Origin: Rotaria sp. Silwood1
Taxonomy: Eukaryota; Rotifera; Eurotatoria; Philodinida; Philodinidae
Assembly (NCBI GenBank): GCA_905250075.1
Contig: CAJNOP010000112.1
Coordinates: 476,210-540,209 of the forward strand
Direction of reading: 5' to 3'
Length of the DNA stretch: 64,000 nt
The first letter of the stretch is position 1. Each line of letters starts with the position of its first letter. Below the pieces are notes generated by a model. The model did no database searches. It saw nothing but the letters and a program-made list of their open reading frames with translations, and was not told where the DNA came from. Made by a program: the position numbers and the translations under genes. This document shows positions 33,175 through 44,246 of the stretch, piece by piece.

Positions 33175-36100
33175 TCACTGTCTATGAATGGAATCTTGAA
33201 AAATCAAACGAACAAATGGTTTTATTTCTGACAGAGATATTGAACAAAATGGACATATTGATTTCAAACCTTTAGTACCTAAAACAAATTTTAATAATAA
33301 AAATTAAAAAAAAAAAAATTATTAATCTTTTTCTCACCATATGGTACTTTTATTTTTGACCAATATAATGCTGTTGATTGGGATGTTATATGTCCACATG
33401 GATGAAAAGCATATGAAGTTGTTGATTCATTATCTGTATTTGGTATAACATAAAATGCGGGTTCAATACCAGGTATTATTGGAATAAGTGGACCAACTGT
33501 TCGACAAAGAGGACATTCACGTGATTCATTATTATCATTTTTAACTCCCCATTTATGATTTCCATGAACATGTCCACATAAAACATATACAAATGCATTT
33601 GCAGAATATGATGATGCTGATGGAAATGGATTAGTTTTTATTATTAATGTATTTAATCCAACAGGACATTGAGGTTTTTTAGAATTTAATTGATCTAATT
33701 CAAGTTCAAGTAAACGACGAGTCTAATAATATATATACATATATATGTTCATTCATTTAAAGAAATATATAAAAGAACAAGAAGAAAAAAAAACAAAGAT
33801 TTACAGGTGTATTTTTAAGACCTTCAACAGATCTCCATAGAAGTGTTGCTCCACATAAATCAATAAGACTTCCATCTATAAGAATATTATCTGTATTTGA
33901 CGGAGACTAAATAAAACATAAAATCTTATATGAATCTTTTTTTTTTTGTTTTGTTTTGGATTTATTTACTGTTGATTGATAATTAAACTTTAAACGTCCT
34001 TCACCTAAATCAAAAACACTTCCACCAACTGATACTTCTTTCCATTTAGTTGGTTTTGAATTTGTATTAAATTGATCACCATCAATATGCATAACAAGAA
34101 TACCATTTGTTGTTACACCATCCATTTCATTACGATCATTTTTCCATTTTATTGATCTTTCCTATTAAAAAAAATTTTAATAAAATATATTTATGAATAA
34201 ATAAAAATTTTTTTTTTTAATACTCCAAGAAATATATTTTTTGATGCATCAAAACCAGCAGCATATATTCGAGTTGTATATGGTGGATGACGTGAAACAA
34301 CAATTCGACATGCATAACGTGAAATCGTTGATTGTGGTACAGTTAAATCATCAAATGTTTTGGCACCAGGAACAGTATCCATAACAATACAATCAATTTG
34401 ACTTTCGGATGATCGACCAATCTTAAAAAAAATAAAAAGAAAGAATTTTTTCATTTTAAGAAAGAAAAAAAAAACAAATTTATACTTGAAACATATCTGA
34501 ATCTTCATCATGTGCATATTGTACAACAACAGTTTGATTTCTTGATAATGTATATGAAATTGAATGAAAATCAGCTCGAGTTAATTTCTAAAGAAATATT
34601 GAAAATATATACCTAATGAGGGAACCACCCGAGGTGTCAAAAAGCTTGTGAGCTGAAATTTTGCCCACAAATTGGGGATGCATAGACTAGAAAAAGTCTA
34701 AAAGGATATGAGCCCAAGTTGGGATTTGACTGAGATATCGACTACTTACCATAATTTTCCTATAGGACCCTACTTGTCCGATGAAAATCAAAGTTTTGAA
34801 TTTAGACCTGAAACTTTGTCCACACCAAGGTCCCAATCAGACAAGCTTGCCTACAAAGTTTCAGAACTCTTGGATAGACTATCTCCGAGATATGAATCTG
34901 CCAAAATATCTATGTGAAACATTATATCCATAAAAAAACGTCTTTATGCTAACATACTAGTATCTCGGAGATAGTCTATCTCAGAGTTCTGAAAATTTGT
35001 AGGCAAGCCTGTCTGATTGAGGTCTTTGTGTGGACAAAGTTTCAGGTCTAAATTCAAAACTTTGATTTTATCTGACGAGTAGGATCCTATAGGAAAATTA
35101 TGGTAAATAGTCGACATCTCAGTCAAATCCCAACTTGGGCCCATATGCTTGTAGGCTTCTTCTAGTCTATGCATCCCCTACTTGTGGGCAAAATTTCAGC
35201 TCAAAAGCTTTTTGACAGGTCGGATGGTTTCCTCGTATATAGGTATAGTCAGGTTGAGTGTCAAAACTTATTTCTATGGGTATATGTGTCACAGTATGTA
35301 TCTAAGCAGGCATTTAGCTCAAAATGAAAATTGCACTTTTTCAAGATTTGAAAATAGACAAACATATTTCAAAATTTAGACCAACTAATGGTAGAAACAA
35401 CTTCATTATAATCTTCAAAGAAACTAAAAAACCAGTTCCTCAACAATCATGATGTCATCGGTAAAATTTATATCTGATAAATATTAAACCGTTCGACAGA
35501 CGAAACAAGTATATCTTCAAGTCAACTTCTTTACAATGGTAAAAAATATATTTTTTTAGTGTCATTCAAACTGCTAGTTCCGTAAAATGAGCAGGTTCAA
35601 CCTCTAAATTTTGTCACAATGTTCTTCTATCTACTGCTTTTCGTCCTTGTTTAGCACAAACATTTCTAAACTGCATAATAGGTTTCCAAAAAGCTTAGGT
35701 TTTTCAGTTTTTATAGCTTTTGAAAATTATTTAATCGACAACAGTAGTTTATTCCGAATCAATACATTACACTGTATCGAATGATAAACAGAATACAAAA
35801 ATTTTGAAGAAAAGTTTTCGAAAAAGAAAATTATATGTCAACCTGCTAGTACAAAGAAATCGTACTGCGGGTAGTGTGTGTGTGTATCTTCTCTTAATAG
35901 TAATCAAAAACAATACCCAGATATTGAACTTTGCACAACTCTAACGTACTTATTAATGCGTAAAACAAATAAGAAAAATTCGTTGTATGAAAAATAAGCG
36001 CACTCCATAGTTTTTAGACTTGCTCTTTATTTAACTTTACACTATCTGGTGCTGATTATGACAAGAATATGATTAAACTTCAGGAAAATCATTTCAGTGT

Positions 36101-37983
36101 GAAGATGCACAATGCACTCATTCGTTTTCAATGACATAAAAATGGCATTTATTATTAATTTGGTTCTTTTCCAGTTACTTTTTATCTGTATAACGATGAG
36201 AACCTACCTTATTATGAATTATCTTCTGAAAAACAAGTCACTATGAAGGATGATATATTGTTACACACCTATACAGGCAGCTATTTTTTTGGCTTGAATT
36301 TAGTTCTGTTATTTCTCTGATCGTGCTGGTATCATTACTCTCGATTGTCTTTTTATAATATGGAATTATTCTGATGTCGATTAGAAATCATGAATTTCTA
36401 TTGTTAAAGTCTTGCCCAGAGGGAAAACAGATTTCTATCTTTTATTGATAAGAAATTATTTAGAAACGACCGTTGAATGCTGTTTTTTTTTACTGGCTAT
36501 TAGTTCTAATAAACTTTAGATTATATCTGCGTTAACAAATAGCAACCGGACAAACATTGGAATATTCCATGTGTGTAACTGAATGAAACAGATTGTTGCA
36601 CTTTTTAAATTGTTTTTCGATCGAAACGATGTTCATTTGAGTGAATACTAATGAGTAACATAAAAGTAGACAATAATTTTTTTCCCGAGTCTTCAATATA
36701 TATCAAGAAGGAACGCTCAGAAAATCAAACTGAGTTCCTATGAAAAAGTCAAAAATGATCTAACAACAGGTAAAGGATTAAATACTTCGTCTAAAACCTA
36801 TGGTATACTAGTATTTTATTCTTTAATATTAGTATAATTAATGATTATATGTATATTGAAATAGAATGATTTTTGTTAAAATGATTAAATCTTCTCAGTT
36901 CATAATAAAATAGACATTCTTTTCAAACATTTTCTAAACATCAAATGCATTTTGATATGTACTATATATATATCCATCTGATTATTTACACGAAACCTAT
37001 TTCTATATGATAGTTTCGCAAGCAATATGTGTACAATCAATCCACACTCGTCTCACATTCAATCAATATCGATTACATAGGCATGATTACATCATAACTA
37101 ATGTTCCTCATCTTCTTTTTCTTCTTCATTTTTTTCTATCACTATGTCTACAAGCAATTGAAAGTCTAAGATGTCCTTGTTGATACAATGTACTAAATTA
37201 TTATCTGTTCTTTTTTTTTGTTTAATATACTGTTTTTGTTACCTGTACTTCATCAGCATTTTTGCATAAATGTTGTCGTTGTGCTTTAAGACCATTAGCT
37301 TGTGTACGTTGTCTCAATTGAAATTTACTTTTACGTCTACCACGATCACCATTAGGAATTTGCCCATTATATCTAAAAATATTAAAAATATGCTAAGTAC
37401 TTTTCAAGTTATATGTATAGACATAACAACAAGATTGAATGTCTAAAATATAATACTAATCGTTTGAGTATATGTATTGTTTATAGCCTTGAAAATATGG
37501 TAATTCATATTCGTTTCTTTTTTTTCTTACATATCACAAAAAGATAAGAGAAATTATTCAAGGTTGATTATATTAATTTTTTTTTATTGATAGTGATATG
37601 TTTACAAAAAATTTGAAGAGTTCAATTATAGATAAATCTATGATAAGAAATCCATTATTTATTTTGTTATCTTCAAATAAATGATAAACGAACACTATTA
37701 ATGATTGATAAATGTTTTTATTCACTTCAAGTAATCATTATTTTTCATTATCAAAATTATAAGTGTAAAAAATGTCTAGAGAAATTGCTCAACATTTAAT
37801 TTCAATACATCTTTAAAAAAATTCTCAATCACAGTACTTCAAATACTTATCAATATTCAAAAAGAAATAATCGATGAATATATTTGGATATACAATAAAA
37901 TGTTTAACTTACCCAAGAACCACTAATTCCCCATATTTGATTTGTTGTTGTTGTTGTTCATCACTTGTGGTAATGTCCGGCAT
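33175..37983 (-). CDS. PELI: Pellino-like E3 ubiquitin ligase
   Basis: Pellino proteins bind phosphorylated IRAK kinases in Toll/IL-1 signalling and attach ubiquitin. Eight minus-strand exons join in phase to 427 aa: 37913-37983, 37243-37372, 34486-34587, 34224-34421, 33970-34161, 33805-33906, 33338-33722 and 33175-33278. The N-terminal FHA-like part has KYGELVVLGYNGQIPNGDRG, YTLSRNQTVVVQY and ISRYACRIVVSRHPPYTTRI. The C-terminal RING-like part has CPVGLNTL, LCGHVHGNHKWG, CPLCRTVGP, HPCGH and CPFC, all spaced as in the family. The length matches animal Pellinos (about 420 aa). Intron 2 is 2.7 kb and contains a foldback element; the others are short. It stands head-to-head with msrA. The gene appears intact. 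Confidence 0.93.
34618..35234. repeat. Foldback element in Pellino intron 2
   Basis: Two imperfect reverse-complement arms of about 290 bp (about 34618-34910 and 34945-35234) flank a loop of about 30 bp. The tips are GAGGGAACCACC on the left and GGTTTCCTC on the right, followed inward by TGTCAAAAAGCTT and its complement. The arms diverge at a fraction of positions, so this is an older insertion. The short frames at 34708-34917 and 34944-35174 are mirror readings of the arms. It lies within an intron and should be spliced out. Confidence 0.8.
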
Positions 37984-38937
37984 TGTCTGCGATCAGGATG
38001 AAGCACAAAAAAAATAGGGCACTTCTATGGACAGAGAACAATTCTTAGGTATAGTAGTACTGTGATAGAAGAGAAGAAAAAAATAGTGGTCGAATGATTC
38101 GTTTTATACGAAGAGAAAGGGACTATTCATCGTCCTCTTTTTTTCTCTGTCTACTGTTGATGCTACTCGACGAGAGCGAACGAGCAAGAGGGCATATATA
38201 CATATATATGAGGTTATACACCATAGATATGCATTCAAAAAGCAAGTAAAGAACAACAAAAAAAAATTGAAGTCTCTCTTTCGCCATCGACGGCGACGAA
38301 AGAAAAAAAGAGAGAATTATATGTTTGTCATTCTATACATCTAGAAAAAAGAATCAATGTATAAAGGTGATCAACATATGGAAAAAGCTCTCACTCTAGT
38401 CTGTCAAATTATTGTTGTATAGCGATAGACAATATTTTTATATACAACTATTTCTTTATTCATTTATAAAGAAATAAAAACCATACTTATTCTTTTTTTA
38501 TTGAATAATACGATAGCAAAACGAAAAATGATCGTTGTAGTCGTATTATTATTAAATAGCGATATTCATTTTATATAAATAGTTAGTTTTATATTCATTA
38601 ATTTTCACAACTATGATTCCTCTATCTATCATCACTCTAGATAACAACTAGTTTCTAATAGATATTAATTGGAATTATTCTTATACTTAATATATGACCA
38701 AAGTTGATTGAAAGACAACCTTTGTATGATTAATAACAAGTTTTCACTTATTATTTTGTTTCGCTTGAATAGTTAAGTATAAATATATAGTGTGGGAGTA
38801 TAAATATTTAATGTGTCAGATGTCGTTCATTCATCATGATGAGGCATTATTTGCATGTGTATATATATACATACAAACATTAATTAGTTTTTGGTCAATA
38901 TTCATTTTCAGCTAAGAAAAAAAAAGACATTAATAAG
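37984..38937. promoter_or_regulatory. Divergent promoter region of Pellino and msrA
   Basis: About 950 bp separate the Pellino start (leftward) and the msrA start (rightward), so both promoters must lie here unless distant. At 38901-38911 a pyrimidine-rich AG (CATTTTCAG) precedes the msrA ATG by 27 bp and could be an acceptor for a 5' UTR intron. Purine-rich GAGAA stretches at 38067-38120 and 38290-38315 sit in the likely 5' UTRs. No defined core element could be named. Confidence 0.4.
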
Positions 38938-39402
38938 ATGGAAATTGCTACATTTGCTGGTGGTTGTTTTTGGCATATGCAAACAGTATTTTCAAAAGTT
39001 CCTGGTGTAATATCGACTGTTGTTGGTTATTCCGGTGGTCATATTCCTAATCCAACTTATCAACAAGTTCGTACAGGAACAACTGGTCATGCTGAATCAG
39101 TTCAAATAGCATTTAATCCTCATATTGTAACATATGCGAAATTATTAGAAATATTTTTTTCAAATCATGATTCATCACAAGTTAATCGACAAGGTCCCGA
39201 TATTGGTTCACAATATCGATCAGTCATTTTCTATCATAATACTTATCAATGGCAAACGGCAGTAAATTATATTCAACAATTGAAAATGTTTCGAATGCTT
39301 CCAGTTGTTACTCAAGTTGTACCATTTCAAGTATTTTATCCTGCTGAAGCTTATCATCAATTTTATGAAGCAAGAAATCAAAATTCGATGGGATTTTATT
39401 GA
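38938..39402 (+). CDS. msrA: Peptide methionine sulfoxide reductase MsrA
   Basis: The enzyme reduces S-methionine sulfoxide in proteins and free amino acids, repairing oxidative damage. The 154-aa single-exon frame begins MEIATFAGGCFW, with the catalytic Cys10 in the GCFW motif. The Glu-containing and Asp-rich pocket follows: GYSGGHIPNPTY, TGHAESVQIAF, HDSSQVNRQGPDIGSQYRS and FYPAEAYHQFY. The length matches compact MsrA forms. No Cys is visible near the C-terminus, so the usual resolving Cys seems absent. The absence of introns contrasts with neighbouring genes and could reflect horizontal origin, as is common in bdelloids, but this is inference. AATAAA at 39475 may serve as the polyadenylation signal. 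The start is the first ATG, preceded by a purine-rich stretch. Confidence 0.93.
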   Translation: MEIATFAGGCFWHMQTVFSKVPGVISTVVGYSGGHIPNPTYQQVRTGTTGHAESVQIAFNPHIVTYAKLLEIFFSNHDSSQVNRQGPDIGSQYRSVIFYHNTYQWQTAVNYIQQLKMFRMLPVVTQVVPFQVFYPAEAYHQFYEARNQNSMGFY

Positions 39403-39706
39403 AAAATTTTTTCTTTTTATTTAATTTATTCATGAATTAAGAATCATAATTTCATCACAGAGTCTTTTTTTTTTAATAAATAAGTCTTATACAATATAAT
39501 TGAAAATCAAATACAATACTAATTTAATTATATACAACTTTGAAACTTAAGGAATCCTATTTCAATTGAAATATGCAAAAACATTTATACAACAACTTTG
39601 AATGTCCTTTTGAGAACTCTAATTTTTATACAGTATAATATCTATGAATTTTATTCGAACGGCAGTTGTTTATCAATTGATAAAGTAGTACATTTCTAAT
39701 CGTTAC

Positions 39707-40340
39707 TTAATGCATGAAACATAAAAATATGAGTATGTATGTGAAAGTAACATTATTTGACTGTTTAATTGAAGTAGAGNNNNNNNNNNTAAAGTCATCT
39801 CTAGACATACAGTTCAAGCACAGGTGTATTGCCGAACTTGATGAATTTCGATTATTATAGTGCTTTCCTTTGAGATGATTTTCTGAGACTGGCAATAGGA
39901 AATAATCACAGGGAGTCAGATGTAACTAATAAGGAAAAGAACGAAGCTATTCGTATTTTACATCGTGAATAATATACACTGGAGTATTATCATATTGGAA
40001 AATGACACCAGCTGAAATCCAACATCGCCGCTGCTTTCTAATTTTTGGGTGAAATTCATTGATCAAAATATGTTCATAGTATGCCTTTGTTATGGTGACT
40101 TTTCCTGTTTTCGTTTAGATTTATAATAATAACTGTACGATTCATCGTCAGTTATAATTCGAAAAAGAAAATCATTTATTTCAATCATAACTCGAATCTC
40201 ATTGTTTTGGATTTTTCGAAAACTAGAATCAATTTTCTAAATCATTATCTCTCTGTTTATGTATATAAATATGACGACTTATGATGAGTGCCTAAAATCA
40301 AACTAAATCATGGCTTTGATTAAAACTGAAAGTAAGTTGT
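39707..40340 (-). pseudogene. Mariner-like transposase remnant
   Basis: The minus strand carries recognisable mariner blocks in shifting frames: FRIITDDESYSYYYKSKRK, then TITKAYYEHILINEFHPKIR, QYDNTPVYIIHDVK and TPCDYFLLPVSENHLKGKHY. They correspond to the conserved VTGDE, HDNAP and PYSPDLAPxDY...F..LK regions of mariner transposases (Tc1/mariner, DDD/DDE nuclease). Stops, frameshifts and a deletion are evident, and an N gap (39780-39789) lies in the tail. No terminal inverted repeats were found. It is a dead copy lying downstream of msrA. Confidence 0.75.
39780..39789. other. Short N run (10 bases)
   Basis: Ten N bases inside the mariner remnant, likely an unresolved or joined assembly position. 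Confidence 0.99.
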
Positions 40341-40936
40341 ATTGTTGTTTAGTTCTACATTCGAAAAACAGGATCTATAGGGTTTGTTTGTAATTTTCTT
40401 CATTTGATCAAATTGATTATTTCTTATGGTTCTTCAATTCTCTGTACAATACATCAGTTATTATTTGTATAGGAGAAACAATTGTTCTAACATATGTTAC
40501 AGTTCTATCAATGTCCACTATCAATCAATTTTATATAACTACAAATCTACAGCAAAGACATAATAAAGATTAGTCTATGAGTAATAAGAGAAAAATGTTT
40601 CTTCATTTATTAATTCAGAGCTCTATATATCATTTCTATCATAATCATTAGTTCAAAACTTTAAATGATTTTAACCGATCAATAATTTTTTGTTGTTCTT
40701 AGAGACGAATTTGATTTTTCAAATTATTAGATATCGCTTACATTTAGTCAATGAAGAATAAATTATAAACAACTAGTATACGACATAAAACTTTAAAAAG
40801 AAACTAAATCAGAATAATTTTCCAAACGAAAACTAATTAGCAATATGATATTAGAGATGAAATTTTAAGCTAACATGAAAATAATATCTTCAATATAATA
40901 TCGACAGCTTAGTTTTTGATTGTTTAATTTATTAGT

Positions 40937-41561
40937 TTACATGATATAGGTTTCAACAGAACAATTATATTTGAATTCATTTAAGGTTGAAGATGAGCAC
41001 AAAATTAACCGATGGCATAGTAGTTTAGCATTAGTCTTATTTTCAGTATAGCGTGATAACAACTCAGCATCGAGACTTGATAGTTTTGTTAGAAAGAGCA
41101 AAGTCTCTATTACAAAACTTTGTAATAGAGATATTTGGTTCGAAATACTTACTGAAGGCTGAAAAGCTTTAAGAGCATGTTCAATTGAAAAAGTTCTTTG
41201 TACGCTTATCGAGTTTAGAATAAAACATCCATCCACTAACGAAGTTCGTCTTATTTGCTGTCTTTTATTAGATTTTGTAGCGCTACAATGGAGCATTGTA
41301 AGCAAGGGAAAATAAAATTTTCAAGATATCGACATTTTGCTTGTTAAAAACGATCACAACTGATTAGTGATTTCGATATATAAGATTCTTTCCAACAATC
41401 GAACACGCATTGAGTTGGTCATATTCACACATAATATGTCTAAAAATATCGAAAGTCGAGTTCAAGGCAAATCGATTAAATGCATTTCTTATCCCTGGTT
41501 CAAGAGACTTTGCTGCTTTTAACAAGAAAACTATTGAGTCTTCCCGACCAGCTATTGTCAT
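40937..41561 (-). other. Possible coding remnants, not recognised
   Basis: Two minus-strand frames look protein-like. One at 41364-41561 reads GREDSIVFLLKAAKSLEPGI and FRHIMCEYDQLNACSIVGKN. The other, 40937-41305, reads RRTSLVDGCFILNSISVQRT and SSLDAELLSRYTENKTNAKL. Acceptor-like (TTGTAG) and donor-like (GTAAGTATT) sites occur, but a complete model without stops could not be built. A gene fragment or pseudogene is more likely than an active gene. No family is recognised. Confidence 0.3.
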
Positions 41562-44246
41562 ATCATATTAAAATACCAAGCTAACAAAGAACTTTTATAT
41601 CATCTCTTAAAAATAAATTTTATCAATGTTTATGAATCGAAGACATATTACATGGACTAGCATTTCAACACTTAAAACTTAATGTTTTAAATTTAATCAT
41701 TGAAAAACTTCGGTCAAAAATAAGTCTTAGAATGGTTCGATTACAATTGTTTATGATCACATTTTAATTGTCCGATATCGCCATTGAAAATATTTAATTG
41801 AATATAGTACTTCACATCTGTTTCTTTTCCCAATTAAATGAAAATTTTCACTATGTTGGATTAAGAATTGAATTCGTCTTTGATTAATATAAAACTTTTA
41901 GAGTTTCATAAAGTTATTTACTTGACTAGAATCAACATACTATCCTTTTGTATTGATATGATTCTGTAAGGATAAGTCTTAACATTATGAAATTTAATGA
42001 TTTTACTCGAATAGAAACAATATTAATTATTCCAATCCGTGGATAAAATTTTATCTCTCTATGCTATATAATTTTATATACAATATAGATTCTCGATGCC
42101 TTATGATACTTCAATTCTATACTTTATTAAACTTATATTCCAAGAAAACGTTTTCAGAAAGTAGTATATCATTGCAGACTCAGTTATTATCGTCAATAAT
42201 CTAAAAAAAAAATAATATCACATATAATTATTCCAGTTCATGCGTAACAATTTCGAATTATTCATCATTGTTTGGCTAATAGAACAAAAACATCAAATAT
42301 ATACCTACATAGTTGATAACTGATATTTTTTCTGACTCGACTATTACTGACTCTGTATCACAATAATTATTATGGGTTATATAATTTTTCTCATGTTCGT
42401 TGAGATGAAAAAAAAAACCTCTGACATCAAATACAATTTTCAATTGTTTATGTTATTCATTACCTTGAACTTCATACGTACATTACATTCAAGATAAACA
42501 ATGGTAAATTACATTATCAAACTCAATCTCATATGACAGGAGAAGAAGCCGTTACGTGAGGTTGAGTTACTTAAACAAGTGATGTTGACATCACAAAAGT
42601 TTCTGGTAGAAACCAATGGTTTGTTTTTATAATGAAGTATATCAATATTATCTCAGCGCAATATGGAAGATATTCTACTTATATTAAATTATAATGTGGA
42701 ACGAAAAATTTCTTTTATTTTTTCTTGGAATTATATATTGTACTCATAATATTGGTAATTAAATATTTAAAAGATGATAAAACGACTCGAAACGGTAAAT
42801 ATTTAACTTTGCACTATTGATAAAATATTTTATTATATTTTCTATTCTATCAAAAGGAAAAAATTTTATTCGACAAAATTTACCATATGATGATACATTG
42901 GAAAGAATGCTTTAATTATCATTAACGTTACGAGATAAAAGACAAAGAAAATTACTGATTAACATATGTGAAAATGTGGCAAGGTTTTTTTTTACGGTGA
43001 CCGAATTATTAATATACACAATCACGATCATCATCATTATCATAATAAATAATTATAAATCTAATTTTTAGTATTATTCAAGGAGAAACATTATCCGTTA
43101 TTTAGTTATAATTATCAAACAGGAAATTTTTATTATTGAATTCTTCCACTTATCAATATAATACTTTCTTATCTATAATTTCTATATTATATTGGTTAAT
43201 TCAATTGTACAACGAATATTTTCTCCGATTGTTTATAACTTATATAGTTATCAATAAGACAAAAACTGTTATTTTTAGTTTTCCTTAGTTTTGTTTTTTT
43301 ATTTTTTATATTAATATGTTTAATGATTGAAGATATATCTGCGCTTTTCTCATTTAGACTGAATTAATGTCGTAGAACAATATGTGGACATATGTAGAGA
43401 ACTAAGGCAAGAATAGTCGTAAGAAACAGAAGACTATACTTTTTTTTTTCTTCTTCTTCATACCCGATGGTAATCACGTATACATAAATTGTTTCTTCAT
43501 ATTTTTTCTTTTCTTCTCCGATGCTGCTATAACTACCAATACCAATATGCTTTTTTCCAATCATACCTAAGCATAGAAGAACATTAACCAGGAAAATGTT
43601 AGCCTCGTTAAACAACATTCTTTTGCTCTCGTTGTTCTAAGATGTAAATATTGTTTCAGAACCTATCCGTCCTACTACAATCATTCTTTGTCCAATATCA
43701 AACAGAAAAGAAGAAAAAAAAGGAAAAAATAACACAATCCAATAAAGAAAAAATAGTATCGTACAACTTACATATACGTCCATCGTTAGCTAGAATACTG
43801 ATGACGAATAAACATAGAGAAAAGAAAAAGAGTCTAAATCTATATGTTTCCACAAACGCATCCAAATATATATATATACGTAACTAATAAACCACGATTT
43901 TTTCTCTTTATCTTTCACTATCATTACCACCCGTATGGAACAAGAGTAGCCCGTAAATGCATCCAACAATAAGAGAGTACTTATGCATACCATATATATT
44001 GAGAATTTGTTATTGCTGTTATTTTTTATCTTCAACCAAGGCGCGCATTTTTCCTCTAAGTTCTTTATATGTCGTAGACACAATTGTTTCCGTATTTGCC
44101 ATAGAATAATTTTTTTTCTTATCAATATTATTCAGTTATCTTTTGCCGAACTTTTATCTAGGACTGTCCTTGAATATTGATTTTTTTCTTTTTAAGATCT
44201 GTTGCGCTTTCTTTCTTGAATAAATTTTAAATTAAAACCGGTCATC
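41562..44246. other. AT-rich spacer upstream of tropomyosin
   Basis: Mostly low-complexity A/T sequence. It contains one weak small-gene candidate at 42694-43140. The last few hundred bases before 44247 should hold the promoter of the long tropomyosin isoform. A stretch at 43360-44125 has overlapping short frames on both strands with K/Y-rich content and no motif. Confidence 0.35.
42694..43140 (+). other. Candidate small secreted-protein gene, uncertain
   Basis: An ATG at 42694 starts MWNEKFLLFFLGIIYCTHNI, a textbook-style signal peptide, ending at a GTAATT donor. After an AAAAG acceptor near 42857 an in-phase segment reads KNFIRQNLPYDDTLERML, then an in-frame TAA, then LSLTLRDKRQRKLLINICEN. 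A last piece after TTTTTAG (43071) reads LFKEKHYPLFSYNYQTGN to a stop. The internal TAA means that the model is wrong or the gene is dead. Splice phases for the last junction are not certain. Confidence 0.2.

Noticed and set aside
34191-34529. 112-residue minus frame crossing a Pellino intron
   Set aside because: Real exons 4 and 3 are included, but the frame reads through splice sites and out of phase at one end; the spliced model explains it.
34708-35174. Two similar small proteins (SWDLTE...YHNFPIG...)
   Set aside because: They are mirror readings of the two arms of the Pellino-intron foldback.
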